Source of the DNA: Pseudomonas fluorescens
GTDB taxonomy: Bacteria; Pseudomonadota; Gammaproteobacteria; Pseudomonadales; Pseudomonadaceae
NCBI RefSeq assembly: GCF_902498185.1
Contig: NZ_CABVIX010000002.1
Span: 1-64,000, forward strand
DNA length: 64,000 bases
Direction of reading: 5' to 3'
Shown: in pieces, positions 1-9,073 of the stretch
Numbering within the stretch: the first letter of the stretch is position 1
Layout: each line of letters starts with the position of its first letter
Notes under the pieces: generated by a model
The model's database searches: none
The model's input: only the letters and a program-made list of their open reading frames with translations
What the model was told of the DNA's origin: nothing
Program-made: the position numbers and the translations under genes

Positions 1-117
1 TTGGCTCAGCAATCTCAAATGACTACTATGATTACTCATGTGGTCACTTGTGATGCTGATAATCTTGCAGACTATCAGTCCGTACTCACAAGCACCCACA
101 CGAATTGCTTGATTCAA

Positions 118-131
118 TTGTTAAAGAGCGG
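118..131 (-). promoter_or_regulatory. rrn boxA antitermination element
   Basis: On the minus strand the sequence reads CCGCTCTTTAACAA, matching the ribosomal boxA core GCTCTTTAACA that loads the NusB/NusE antitermination complex. It lies about 40 bases downstream of the last rrn promoter, as expected for a pre-16S leader. Confidence 0.8.
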
Positions 132-169
132 TTGGTTCGAAGCGCTTGGCTTGCTGAACCGAGGTGCGC

Positions 170-197
170 ATTCTACGCTTTCCTCTAAGCCTGTCAA
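170..197 (-). promoter_or_regulatory. rrn promoter proximal to 16S
   Basis: Minus-strand TTGACA (192-197), a 16-base spacer and TAGAAT (170-175) form a near-consensus sigma-70 promoter. It is followed by GCGCACC, a GC-rich discriminator typical of stringently controlled rRNA promoters. It is the last of three promoters before boxA. Confidence 0.85.
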
Positions 198-278
198 GCG
201 TTTATTTTGAAGTTTTTAACCAGAAAGCTGTTTAACTTCAAACACTTGACTCGCTGCATTGCTGCTAGCGGGAGGCGA

Positions 279-306
279 ATTCTACAGCGTTTCAATCTGC
301 TGTCAA
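279..306 (-). promoter_or_regulatory. rrn promoter, middle
   Basis: Minus-strand TTGACA (301-306), a 16-base spacer and TAGAAT (279-284). The hexamers and spacing are the same as in the proximal promoter about 110 bases downstream, and a GC-rich stretch follows the -10. Confidence 0.8.
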
Positions 307-424
307 CCACCTTTTTCACCGCTACCGATCTTTCGACCGGAGCCACTTCCGGCTGCTGTCCTGAACGTTCAACTCGTTGATTCTCAAGGAGTTTTCCGTT
401 CCAACTACGCTGGAAGTGGGGCGC

Positions 425-487
425 ATTATAAGGGGATTCGAAATCCGGTCAAGGACTTATTTCATAAATGTTTCAAATACTTCAAAG
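425..487 (-). promoter_or_regulatory. rrn promoter, distal, with AT-rich UP-like element
   Basis: Minus-strand TTGACC (447-452), a 16-base spacer and TATAAT (425-430), followed by GCGCCCC. Immediately upstream of the -35, bases 453-487 are A/T-rich and resemble an UP element. This element overlaps the last codons of the CoA-transferase gene, so that gene's 3' end and the rRNA promoter share sequence. Confidence 0.7.
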
Positions 488-1702
488 CACCCCGGTTTCG
501 CGCAATTGCTGCAGATGACCAGCATCCAGATCCAACAGCTCACTCAGCACCGCCTCGGTATGCTCACCTAGTAAAGGAGGTGCGTGCCGGTACTGCACGG
601 GTGTCTCGGAAAGCCTGATGGGGCTGGCCACTTGCGGCACGCTGCCAGCCAAGGGATGCGCGAGGCTTACTGCCAACCCCCGTGCCTTTACCTGGGGATC
701 CTGGAACATCTGCTCCAGGTTATTGATCGGCCCACACGGCACACCCGCCGCTTCCAGTTGACTCACCCATTCAGCGGTCGTCTTGAACACAGTAGCCTGG
801 CGGATCAGCACCACGAGCTCCGCGCGGTGAGCTACACGCTGCTTATTAGTAGCAAAGCGCGGATCGTCTGCCCACTGTGGTTGCCCGGCAACTTCTGCAA
901 ATCTGCGGAACTGCCCATCGTTGCCCACTGTAAGGATGAAGTCGCCATCCGCGGTGGGAAAGTCCTGGTACGGCACAATATTGGGATGGGCGTTACCCAG
1001 ACGCTGAGGCGAGGCCCCCGTGGTCAGGTAGTTCATGGCCTGATTGGCCAGGCAAGCCACCTGCACATCCAGCAAGGCCATATCTATATGTTGTCCGATG
1101 CCTTGCTGGTCCCGGTGCGCAAGCGCGGCAAGGATTGCCACGGTCGAATACAACCCCGTGAGGATGTCGGTCAGCGCGACGCCCACCTTCACAGGCCCCG
1201 CTCCATCTTCGCCCTCAGGGCGCCCGGTCAGGCTCATCAGCCCTCCCAGGCCCTGGATCATGAAGTCGTAGCCGGCGCGCTTGGCGTAAGGCCCGGTCTG
1301 GCCGAAGCCGGTAATGGAGCAATAGATCAGCTTCGGATTGACCGCCTTGAGGCTGTTGTAATCCAGTCCATACGCCGCCAGTCCACCTACCTTGAAGTTC
1401 TCGATGACGATATCGGACTTGGCGGCCAGCTCGCGTACCAGACGCTGGCCCTCCGGCTGAGTGAAATCGAGCGTCACCGAACGCTTGTTGCGGTTGGCTG
1501 CCAGGTAGTAGGCGGCCTCGCTGGTGTTCTCGCCCTGGGCATCCTTGAGAAAGGGCGGCCCCCAGGCACGCGTATCGTCACCGCTGCCTGGGCGTTCCAC
1601 CTTGATGACATCAGCCCCAAGGTCGGCCAGGATCTGACCAGCCCACGGGCCCGCCAACACGCGCGAAAGGTCCAGCACACGCAGATGTGATAGCGCACCC
1701 AT
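482..1702 (-). CDS. gcdG: Glutarate/succinyl-CoA CoA-transferase, family III (CaiB/BaiF)
   Basis: A 406-residue class III CoA-transferase. The family moves CoA between carboxylic acids through an aspartyl-CoA anhydride; the probable catalytic Asp is D179 in VALTDILTG. The N-terminus LRVLDLSRVLAGPWAGQILA is a family hallmark, as is the GFGQTGP loop. It starts 15 bases after gcdH on the same strand, so it most likely activates glutarate to glutaryl-CoA with succinyl-CoA as donor in lysine/glutarate breakdown. The same gene is also called gcoT. Substrate is inferred from context. The end of the gene runs into the rRNA promoter region. Confidence 0.85.
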   Translation of the reverse strand: MGALSHLRVLDLSRVLAGPWAGQILADLGADVIKVERPGSGDDTRAWGPPFLKDAQGENTSEAAYYLAANRNKRSVTLDFTQPEGQRLVRELAAKSDIVIENFKVGGLAAYGLDYNSLKAVNPKLIYCSITGFGQTGPYAKRAGYDFMIQGLGGLMSLTGRPEGEDGAGPVKVGVALTDILTGLYSTVAILAALAHRDQQGIGQHIDMALLDVQVACLANQAMNYLTTGASPQRLGNAHPNIVPYQDFPTADGDFILTVGNDGQFRRFAEVAGQPQWADDPRFATNKQRVAHRAELVVLIRQATVFKTTAEWVSQLEAAGVPCGPINNLEQMFQDPQVKARGLAVSLAHPLAGSVPQVASPIRLSETPVQYRHAPPLLGEHTEAVLSELLDLDAGHLQQLRETGVL

Positions 1703-1717
1703 GACCGGCCTCCTCTA

Positions 1718-2899
1718 TCAATAGAACGCCTGAATGCCGGTTTGCGCACGGCCGAGAATGAGCGCATGCACATCGTGTGTACCTTCATAGGTGTTGACCA
1801 CCTCCAGGTTCACCAGATGACGAGCCACGCCGAATTCATCGGAGATACCGTTGCCACCAAGCATGTCACGGGCCAGGCGCGCGATATCCAGCGCCTTGCC
1901 GCAAGAGTTGCGCTTCATGAGCGAAGTGATTTCCACCGCCGCGGTGCCTTCGTCCTTCATGCGGCCCAGACGCAGGCAGCCTTGCAGGCCCAGAGTGATT
2001 TCGGTCTGCATGTCCGCCAGCTTTTTCTGGATCAGCTGATTGGCTGCCAGCGGGCGGCCGAACTGCTGGCGGTCGAGAGTGTACTGACGCGCAGTGTGCC
2101 AGCAAGCCTCTGCAGCGCCGAGGGCACCCCAGGAGATGCCATAGCGTGCCGAATTGAGGCAAGTGAAAGGGCCTTTGAGGCCGCGGACATCCGGGAAGGC
2201 GTTTTCCTCTGGCACAAAGACGCTATCCATCACGATTTCGCCTGTGATCGACGCACGCAGGCCGACCTTGCCATGAATCGCCGGAGCGCTCAGCCCCTGC
2301 CAGCCCTTCTCGAGGATGAATCCACGAATGTCGCCAGCGTCATCCTTGGCCCAGACCACGAACACATCGGCGATCGGGCTGTTGGTGATCCACATCTTGC
2401 TGCCACTCAGGCGATAGCCGCCATCGACCTTCCTGGCACGGGTGATCATCGCCCCCGGGTCAGAGCCGTGGTTGGGCTCGGTGAGACCGAAACAACCAAT
2501 CCACTCGCCGCTGGCGAGCTTGGGCAGGTACTTCTGCTTCTGAGCTTCGCTGCCGAATTCGTTAATCGGTACCATCACCAGCGATGACTGCACACTCATC
2601 ATCGACCGGTAGCCCGAGTCGATACGCTCCACTTCACGGGCAATCAGGCCATAGCACACATAGTTGAGGCCACTGCCACCGTACTGTTCAGGGATAGTCG
2701 CACCCAGCAAGCCGACCTCACCCATCTCGCGGAAGATCGCCGGATCGGTCCGCTCGTGGCGGAAAGCTTCGAGCACGCGTGGAGCGAGCTTGTCCTGGGC
2801 GAACTGATAAGCGCTTTCACGCACCATGCGCTCTTCATCAGTGAGCTGCTGATCGAGCAGCAGCGGGTCGATCCAGTTAAAGCTTGCTTTACCGGCCAT
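1718..2899 (-). CDS. gcdH: Glutaryl-CoA dehydrogenase
   Basis: A 393-residue FAD-dependent acyl-CoA dehydrogenase that oxidises and decarboxylates glutaryl-CoA to crotonyl-CoA. Visible family features are [12 protein letters not shown] (flavin and substrate loop), [10 protein letters not shown], the C-terminal [10 protein letters not shown] and YEGTHDVH, where E372 is the expected catalytic base. Length is normal for the family. It is the first gene of a two-gene operon with the CoA-transferase and is divergent from a LysR regulator, the arrangement of the glutarate regulon in P. putida. Confidence 0.93.
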   Translation of the reverse strand: MAGKASFNWIDPLLLDQQLTDEERMVRESAYQFAQDKLAPRVLEAFRHERTDPAIFREMGEVGLLGATIPEQYGGSGLNYVCYGLIAREVERIDSGYRSMMSVQSSLVMVPINEFGSEAQKQKYLPKLASGEWIGCFGLTEPNHGSDPGAMITRARKVDGGYRLSGSKMWITNSPIADVFVVWAKDDAGDIRGFILEKGWQGLSAPAIHGKVGLRASITGEIVMDSVFVPEENAFPDVRGLKGPFTCLNSARYGISWGALGAAEACWHTARQYTLDRQQFGRPLAANQLIQKKLADMQTEITLGLQGCLRLGRMKDEGTAAVEITSLMKRNSCGKALDIARLARDMLGGNGISDEFGVARHLVNLEVVNTYEGTHDVHALILGRAQTGIQAFY

Positions 2900-2938
2900 G
2901 AGCGGATTCCTCGAAATAGGGCACAGAGTTCTTGTGCA

Positions 2939-2970
2939 TTGATCCTAGGCGCGATCAAGGGAGGCGACAA
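2939..2970 (-). promoter_or_regulatory. gcdHG promoter with overlapping inverted repeat
   Basis: Minus-strand TTGTCG (965-970 of the 2.9-kb block, i.e. 2965-2970), a 17-base spacer and TAGGAT (2942-2947) form a plausible sigma-70 promoter 40-70 bases before gcdH. The inverted repeat TTGATC-N8-GATCAA (2939-2958) covers the -10, so it is a candidate operator. That GcdR binds it is inference; it does not have the classic T-N11-A spacing. Confidence 0.45.
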
Positions 2971-3059
2971 ACGAGGATTGCGCACGCCCCTGTGAAGATC
3001 TATCACTCCATGCTACCAATTTGCGGCTTATGAAAGCTTTAAGAGTGAGGTAGACGTAC

Positions 3060-3968
3060 ATGCGCCGAAAAATCCCCAACACCACTGCATTGATCTGCTT
3101 CGAGGCCGCAGCCCGCCACGAAAGCTTTACCAAGGCCGCTCACGAACTGGCCCTGACTCAAGGCGCCGTCTGTCGTCAGATCGGCGGGCTGGAGGCCTTT
3201 CTCAATGTCGAACTGTTCCGCCGCTCACACCGAGGTGTGAAGCTGACCGAGGCCGGGCTCTCCTATAGCCGCCAAGTTGCCGCGCAACTGGATGCCGTGG
3301 AGCGCGACACGCTCTCGGTGATGCGCCAGCAAGGTGCCAATGTGATCGAGCTGGCAGTAGTCCCGACTTTCGGCACCCAATGGCTGCTGCCACGACTGAA
3401 GGACTTCCAGCGGCTGCACCCGGAGGTCACGGTCAACCTTACCAACCGCACTCGACCCTTCCTGTTTGCCGACACTACCTTCGACGCAGCCATCTATTTC
3501 GGCGATGCCGACTGGTCCGGTACCCAGTCCCACCGCCTCATGGGCGAGAACCCGATGCCCGTATGCAGCCCGGCACTGCTAGAAGCCCACGATACCCTTG
3601 GCGCCGAGCGGATCGCCCAGCTGCCGCTGCTGCAGCAGACCACCCGTCCTTATGCCTGGCGGCAGTGGTTCGACAGTCAGGGAATGACTGTCGACCGCGA
3701 CATGACAGGCCCACGGTATGAACTATTCTCGATGCTGGGCCAGGCGGCCATGCATGAGATGGGCATCGCGCTGATCCCGCCGTTCCTGATCCAGCGGGAG
3801 CTGGAGGAGGGCAGACTGGTCATCGCCAACACTGAGGCGCTCTCCAGCCCCAAGGCCTATTACCTGATGATTCCCGACCGCAAGGTCGAGTCCGCCTCGC
3901 TTCGAGCTTTTCGGGACTGGCTGGTAGAGCAGGCGCACCGATATGCCACCGCTCACAAGGGCCTCTAG
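3060..3968 (+). CDS. gcdR: LysR-type regulator of glutarate catabolism
   Basis: A 302-residue LysR-family regulator. An N-terminal winged helix-turn-helix is recognisable (residues about 8-65, with FEAAARHESFTKAAHELALT and GAVCRQI), followed by a periplasmic-binding-protein-like effector domain. It belongs to the GcvA-like branch by sequence feel. It is transcribed away from gcdHG across a 160-base gap, so control of that operon, with glutarate as probable inducer, is the simplest reading. An SD-like gaggtag precedes the ATG. Confidence 0.85.
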   Translation: MRRKIPNTTALICFEAAARHESFTKAAHELALTQGAVCRQIGGLEAFLNVELFRRSHRGVKLTEAGLSYSRQVAAQLDAVERDTLSVMRQQGANVIELAVVPTFGTQWLLPRLKDFQRLHPEVTVNLTNRTRPFLFADTTFDAAIYFGDADWSGTQSHRLMGENPMPVCSPALLEAHDTLGAERIAQLPLLQQTTRPYAWRQWFDSQGMTVDRDMTGPRYELFSMLGQAAMHEMGIALIPPFLIQRELEEGRLVIANTEALSSPKAYYLMIPDRKVESASLRAFRDWLVEQAHRYATAHKGL

Positions 3969-4253
3969 CCCGTATGAACCGCTAGTCAATTATATTAAAC
4001 GGCCTGGGGTAAGCTTTTGAAACCAAAGTGAATTTCTCTCAAGTTGGGGAAAATGCTGGTTTAAACCCAGCAATACCGGGGGTTTCACGCCGATTACGAC
4101 CTCAGTGAACGCATGGGCGAACTCTGTCCAATGCTTCTGATTTTTTCCCCTAAGCTGCGAGTAGCCTGTGCTGATCGGCCGCCCCAGACGCACCATCCGC
4201 AGTCAGGGCGCCGCTTTACCCAAACAAGAACAAGGTCACGCAGGAGATAAGTC

Positions 4254-5375
4254 GTGCACATTGGTGTTCCCCTCGAAACGCACACGGGCGAGGCACGGGT
4301 TGCCGCCACCCCTGAGACCATCAAGAAGCTGGTCGCCCAAGGTCACCAGGTCACCGTCCAGCGAGATGCCGGCGTCAGGGCCAGCATCCTGGACTCTGCC
4401 TATGAAGCCGCAGGTGCCTCCATTGGCAGCGCCGCCGATGCGTTCGGCGCGGAACTGGTGCTCAAGGTGGTAGCCCCGCAAGACAGCGAACTCGCGCAGC
4501 TCAACAGCGGCGCCGTTGTGGTCGGCATGCTCAATCCGTTCAACAGCGAACTCATCGCCAGGATGGCCGAGCGGGGCATCACCGTCTTCGCTCTGGAGGC
4601 AGCGCCGCGAACCTCACGCGCCCAGAGCCTGGACGTACTGTCATCCCAGGCCAACATCGCCGGTTACAAGGCTGTGTTGCTGGCCGCTCATCATTACCCG
4701 CGGTTCATGCCGATGCTGATGACCGCCGCCGGCACGGTCAAAGCGGCGCGCGTGCTGATCCTGGGCGCGGGCGTCGCGGGCCTTCAGGCCATTGCCACGG
4801 CCAAGCGCCTGGGCGCGGTGATCGAAGCTTCCGATGTGCGCCCGGCGGTCAAGGAGCAGATCGAATCGCTCGGCGCCAAATTCATCGATGTGCCCTACGA
4901 GACCGACGAGGAGCGTGAGTGCGCCGAAGGCGTGGGTGGCTACGCCCGGCCGATGCCAGCCAGCTGGATGCAGCGCCAGGCCCAGGCAGTGCATGAGCGC
5001 GCCCGGCAGGCCGATATCGTCATCACCACCGCGCTGATCCCTGGCCGCAGGGCGCCCACGCTGCTCAGCGCCGAGACCGTGGCGCAGATGAAGCCGGGCT
5101 CGGTGGTGATCGACCTGGCGGCGGCACAGGGTGGCAACTGTCCGCTGACCGTGGCTGACCAGGTGGTGGTGGAGCAGGGCGTGACCATCGTCGGCCCGAC
5201 CAACCTGCCGGCCCAGGTGGCGGCCGATGCCTCGGCGCTGTATGCGCGCAACCTGCTGGACTTCCTCAAGCTGATCTGCACCCCGCAAGCCGCGCTGTCG
5301 ATCAACCTCGAAGACGACATCGTCGCCGCGTGCCTGATGTGCCGTGACGGCCAGGTCATCCGCAAGAACGGGTAA
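4254..5375 (+). CDS. pntAA: Proton-translocating NAD(P) transhydrogenase, subunit alpha part 1
   Basis: A 373-residue NAD(H)-binding domain I of the transhydrogenase that couples hydride transfer from NADH to NADP+ to proton entry. It opens with the typical IGVPLETHTGEARVAATP and carries a Rossmann GAGVAGLQA motif near residue 170. The start is GTG at 4254, with an SD-like caggag ten bases upstream. In this organism the alpha subunit is split, with the membrane part encoded separately 11 bases downstream. The 285-base gap before it contains no clear gene. Confidence 0.93.
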   Translation: MHIGVPLETHTGEARVAATPETIKKLVAQGHQVTVQRDAGVRASILDSAYEAAGASIGSAADAFGAELVLKVVAPQDSELAQLNSGAVVVGMLNPFNSELIARMAERGITVFALEAAPRTSRAQSLDVLSSQANIAGYKAVLLAAHHYPRFMPMLMTAAGTVKAARVLILGAGVAGLQAIATAKRLGAVIEASDVRPAVKEQIESLGAKFIDVPYETDEERECAEGVGGYARPMPASWMQRQAQAVHERARQADIVITTALIPGRRAPTLLSAETVAQMKPGSVVIDLAAAQGGNCPLTVADQVVVEQGVTIVGPTNLPAQVAADASALYARNLLDFLKLICTPQAALSINLEDDIVAACLMCRDGQVIRKNG

Positions 5376-5386
5376 GGAGCAACACA

Positions 5387-5704
5387 ATGGAAGACATGCT
5401 GATTTCGGACGGCATCTACAACCTGATCATCTTCGTGCTGGCGATCTACGTGGGTTACCACGTGGTGTGGAACGTCACCCCGGCCTTGCACACCCCGCTG
5501 ATGGCGGTCACCAACGCCATTTCGGCCATCGTCATCGTTGGCGCCATGCTTGCCGCCGCACTGACCGTGACCACGGCGGGCAAGATCATGGGCACCCTGG
5601 CCGTGGCCCTGGCGGCGGTCAACGTTTTCGGTGGTTTCCTCGTCACCCGGCGCATGCTGGAGATGTTCAAGAAAAAAGCTGTAAAGACTGAGGGGCGCAA
5701 GTAA
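5387..5704 (+). CDS. pntAB: NAD(P) transhydrogenase, subunit alpha part 2
   Basis: A 105-residue membrane protein with three to four hydrophobic segments and the conserved NVTPALHTPLMAVTNAISAIV stretch region of the alpha-subunit membrane domain. It forms the proton channel together with PntB. It sits 11 bases after pntAA and 2 bases before pntB, so the three genes are one transcription unit. It ends in a basic tail. Confidence 0.93.
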   Translation: MEDMLISDGIYNLIIFVLAIYVGYHVVWNVTPALHTPLMAVTNAISAIVIVGAMLAAALTVTTAGKIMGTLAVALAAVNVFGGFLVTRRMLEMFKKKAVKTEGRK

Positions 5705-5706
5705 AG

Positions 5707-7143
5707 ATGAGCATGAACCTGGTCACACTTCTCTACCTTGTCGCGTCAGTCTGCTTCATCCAGGCCCTCAAGGGCCTCTCGCATCCGAACACGTCGCGGC
5801 GTGGCAATGTCTTCGGCATGCTTGGCATGGCGCTGGCGATCATCACGACGGTGGGGCTGATCTACAAGCTTGGGGCCGAGCTTGGCGCCGGCGGCATCGG
5901 CTATGTGATCCTCGGCCTGCTGATCGGCGCAGCGGCTGGCTCGATCATGGCCAAGCGCGTCGAGATGACCAAGATGCCTGAACTGGTCGCCTTCATGCAT
6001 AGCATGATCGGCCTGGCGGCCGTCTTCATCGCCATTGCCGCGGTACTCGAACCGCAGTCGCTGGGGATCGTTGCCAGCATCAGCGACCCGATTCCCGCAG
6101 GCAACCGGCTGGAGCTGTTCCTGGGCGCGGCCATTGGCGCTATCACCTTCTCGGGCTCGGTCATCGCCTTTGGCAAGCTGTCGGGCAAGTACAAGTTCCG
6201 CCTGTTCCAGGGCGCGCCGGTGCAATTCAACGGCCAGCACAAGCTGAACCTGATCCTGGGCGTCACCACCCTGGTCCTGGGGCTGCTGTTCACCTTCACC
6301 GGCCATTACAGCGCCTTTACCTTGATGCTGCTCCTGGCGTTCGTCATGGGCGTGCTGATCATCATCCCGATCGGCGGCGCCGACATGCCGGTGGTGGTGT
6401 CGATGCTCAACAGCTACTCGGGGTGGGCGGCAGCAGGCATCGGCTTCTCGCTGAACAACTCCATGCTGATCATCGCAGGCTCGCTGGTCGGATCGAGCGG
6501 TGCGATTCTGTCGTACATCATGTGCAAGGCCATGAACCGCTCGTTCTTCAATGTATTGCTCGGCGGCTTCGGCGGCGCCACGGCCGCGGCCTCTGCGGGC
6601 GGCAGCCAGGAAGCGCGCCCGGTGAAGTCGGGCTCGGCTGACGATGCCACCTTCCTCCTGAGCAACGCCGACACCGTGATCATCGTCCCCGGCTACGGCC
6701 TGGCGGTGGCGCGGGCCCAGCATGCGCTCAAGGAGCTGACCGAGAAGCTCACCCACAACGGCGTGACCGTGAAGTACGCGATCCACCCAGTGGCCGGGCG
6801 CATGCCGGGGCACATGAACGTGCTGCTGGCCGAAGCCGAGGTGCCCTATGACCAGGTATTCGAGATGGACGACATCAACGCCGAGTTCGGCCAGGCCGAC
6901 GTGGTGCTGGTGCTGGGGGCCAATGACGTAGTGAACCCGGCAGCAAAGAACGACCCCACCTCGCCGATCGCGGGGATGCCGATCCTCGAGGCGTTCAAGG
7001 CCAAGACCATCATCGTCAACAAACGCTCGATGGCCAGCGGGTATGCCGGGCTCGATAACGAGCTGTTCTACCTGGACAAGACGATGATGGTGTTCGGGGA
7101 TGCGAAAAAAGTGATCGAGGACATGGTCAAGGCGGTGGAGTAG
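5707..7143 (+). CDS. pntB: NAD(P) transhydrogenase, subunit beta
   Basis: A 478-residue protein. The N-terminal half is a bundle of about eight or nine membrane segments. The C-terminal half is the cytosolic NADP(H)-binding domain III, with the characteristic VIIVPGYGLAVARAQHAL, HPVAGRMPGHMNVLLAEA and LVLGANDVVNPAA motifs. Full length for the family. It completes the Pnt complex, supplying NADPH from NADH and the proton gradient. Confidence 0.95.
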   Translation: MSMNLVTLLYLVASVCFIQALKGLSHPNTSRRGNVFGMLGMALAIITTVGLIYKLGAELGAGGIGYVILGLLIGAAAGSIMAKRVEMTKMPELVAFMHSMIGLAAVFIAIAAVLEPQSLGIVASISDPIPAGNRLELFLGAAIGAITFSGSVIAFGKLSGKYKFRLFQGAPVQFNGQHKLNLILGVTTLVLGLLFTFTGHYSAFTLMLLLAFVMGVLIIIPIGGADMPVVVSMLNSYSGWAAAGIGFSLNNSMLIIAGSLVGSSGAILSYIMCKAMNRSFFNVLLGGFGGATAAASAGGSQEARPVKSGSADDATFLLSNADTVIIVPGYGLAVARAQHALKELTEKLTHNGVTVKYAIHPVAGRMPGHMNVLLAEAEVPYDQVFEMDDINAEFGQADVVLVLGANDVVNPAAKNDPTSPIAGMPILEAFKAKTIIVNKRSMASGYAGLDNELFYLDKTMMVFGDAKKVIEDMVKAVE

Positions 7144-7259
7144 GGCGGTGTTGCCCGGCTTTCCTTGCAGAAGGCCGGCATTCGACCTTGGTCGTGGGAC
7201 GGGGCGGGGCTAAAACACTAGACTGCGCATCTAGCTTCAGTAGCCCGAGATAACAATCC

Positions 7260-8753
7260 ATGTACCGTGATCGTATCCGCTTGTCCTCCCTGCATAGCAA
7301 GGTAATGAGTGCGGCCGAAGCCGCTGGTCTGATCGAGGACGGCATGACCGTCGGCATGAGCGGCTTCACCCGCGCCGGCGAAGCCAAGGCCGTCCCTCTT
7401 GCACTGGCCGAGCGCGCCAGGCACTCGCCCCTTAAAATCAGCTTGATGACCGGCGCAAGCCTGGGCAACGACCTCGACAAGCAGCTGACCGAGGCCGGTG
7501 TGCTGGCCCGCCGCATGCCGTTCCAGGTCGACAGCACGCTGCGCAAAGCCATCAACGAAGGCCAGGTGATGTTCATCGACCAGCACCTGTCGGAAACCGT
7601 CGAGCAGCTGCGCAACAAACAGCTGACTCTGCCGGACATCGCGGTCATCGAAGCAGTCGCCATCACCGAGCAGGGACATATCGTGCCGACCACCTCGGTG
7701 GGCAACTCGGCCAGCTTCGCGATCTTCGCCAAGCACGTGATCGTCGAGATCAACCTGGCGCACAACGCCAATCTCGAAGGCCTGCACGACATCTATATCC
7801 CCACCTACCGCCCGACTCGCACGCCGATCCCGCTGGTGCAGGTCGATGATCGCATCGGCAGCGCCGCCATCCCGATCGACCCGGCCAAGATTGTCGGCAT
7901 CGTGATCAGCGAACAGCCTGACTCACCCTCGACCGTGCTGCCGCCGGATCGCGAGACCCAGGGCATCGCCAATCACCTGATCGACTTCTTCAAGCAGGAA
8001 GTGGCGGCCGGGCGCATGACCAACAGGCTCGGTCCGCTGCAGGCCGGTATCGGCAGCATCGCCAATGCAGTGATGTGCGGCCTGATCGACTCGCCATTCG
8101 AAGACCTGACCATGTACTCCGAAGTGCTGCAGGACTCGACCTTCGACCTGATAGACGCTGGCAAGATGAGCTTTGCCTCGGGCAGTTCGATCACCCTGTC
8201 TAGCCGCCGCAACGCGGACGTGTTCGGCAATCTGGAGCGCTACAAGGACAAGCTGGTGCTGCGTCCGCAGGAAATCTCCAACCATCCTGAAGTGGTACGC
8301 CGCCTGGGCATCATCGGCATCAACACAGCGTTGGAGTTCGACCTGTACGGTAACGTCAACTCCACTCATGTCTGTGGCACCCGAATGATGAACGGCATCG
8401 GTGGCTCAGGCGACTTTGCCCGCAATGCTCACCTGGCGATCTTCGTCACCAAGTCGATCGCCAAGGGTGGCGCGATTTCCAGCGTGGTGCCGATGGTCAG
8501 CCATGTGGACCATACCGAGCACGATGTGGACATCCTTGTCACCGAGCAGGGCCTTGCCGATTTGCGTGGCCTGGCACCCCGCGAACGCGCACGGGTGATC
8601 ATCGACAATTGCGTGCACCCGGACTACCGCGACGCGCTGAATGACTACTTCGAGCGTGCAAGTCAGCGGGGCGGCCATACCCCGCACATCCTGCGCGAAG
8701 CTCTGGCCTGGCATGACAATCTGGAGGAGACAGGACGCATGATCGCCGTCTGA
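7260..8753 (+). CDS. scpC: Acetyl-CoA hydrolase/succinate CoA-transferase family protein
   Basis: A 497-residue class I CoA-transferase of the acetyl-CoA hydrolase / propionyl-CoA:succinate CoA-transferase family. Recognisable elements are the N-terminal GMTVGMSGFTRAGEAKAVP, the TMYSEVLQDS segment, whose Glu is the likely covalent CoA acceptor, and the C-terminal DVDILVTEQGLADLRGLAPRERA. Length fits the family (about 490-510). The gene stands alone, 116 bases after pntB. Whether it transfers CoA to acetate, propionate or succinate cannot be told from the sequence. Confidence 0.85.
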   Translation: MYRDRIRLSSLHSKVMSAAEAAGLIEDGMTVGMSGFTRAGEAKAVPLALAERARHSPLKISLMTGASLGNDLDKQLTEAGVLARRMPFQVDSTLRKAINEGQVMFIDQHLSETVEQLRNKQLTLPDIAVIEAVAITEQGHIVPTTSVGNSASFAIFAKHVIVEINLAHNANLEGLHDIYIPTYRPTRTPIPLVQVDDRIGSAAIPIDPAKIVGIVISEQPDSPSTVLPPDRETQGIANHLIDFFKQEVAAGRMTNRLGPLQAGIGSIANAVMCGLIDSPFEDLTMYSEVLQDSTFDLIDAGKMSFASGSSITLSSRRNADVFGNLERYKDKLVLRPQEISNHPEVVRRLGIIGINTALEFDLYGNVNSTHVCGTRMMNGIGGSGDFARNAHLAIFVTKSIAKGGAISSVVPMVSHVDHTEHDVDILVTEQGLADLRGLAPRERARVIIDNCVHPDYRDALNDYFERASQRGGHTPHILREALAWHDNLEETGRMIAV

Positions 8754-8826
8754 TCCAGAACAGATGTCCGGCCGTTGACGTGCAATGCGCATCTGCCGGA
8801 TAACTGATCAAACTGAAATACGCTTA

Positions 8827-9000
8827 ACTGTACTACTGTACTGCTTTAATCCCCCCTTCAAACCAGCATGACCACTGGCGCTTCGGTGAAAACGCACCAT
8901 GAAGGAGCGTACCGGTACAGTTGCGCCATTTTCGAGTGCAACAGTAGGGTCTATCAGTTAACTGAGTGATCGCTTTACTGTTGAACTGTATCTACTGTAA
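8827..9000 (+). repeat. Array of ACTGTAC-like repeats upstream of DUF1127 gene
   Basis: Direct repeats ACTGTAC at 8827-8833 and 8835-8841, an inverted copy at 8915-8921, an inverted partial (ACAGTAG) at 8941-8947, and ACTGT-type copies starting at 8977, 8985 and 8994 (period 8-9). A 12-base palindrome TCAGTTAACTGA lies at 8954-8965. The gap 8754-9073 contains no gene. The array looks like an operator for a multi-site regulator; a MocR-type factor is a guess, because E. coli DUF1127 gene yjiS neighbours the MocR gene yjiR. Confidence 0.5.
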
Positions 9001-9073
9001 TGGACGTGAGAGGAGGATCATTGGCACCAGTTAAATCACTATCTAATGCCGCCATAAGCGGAAGGATGACATC

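Larger units (their letters stand above)
1..270 (-). other. 5' leader of an rRNA operon (16S gene lies left of the window)
   Basis: Read on the minus strand this stretch has the organisation of a Pseudomonas rRNA leader: promoters, then an antitermination boxA, then sequence running toward the 16S gene outside the left edge. A 69-codon open frame on the plus strand is only the antisense of this leader. The mature 16S gene itself is not in the window. The call rests on the promoter series, the boxA and recall of the typical leader sequence. Confidence 0.85.

Noticed and set aside
1..210. 69-codon ORF on the plus strand at the left edge
   Set aside because: It is the antisense of an rRNA leader with boxA and promoters; no SD and no protein-like composition.
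8760..8800. CAGATG...CATCTG inverted repeat after scpC as a terminator
   Set aside because: Long loop and no T run; too weak to call.
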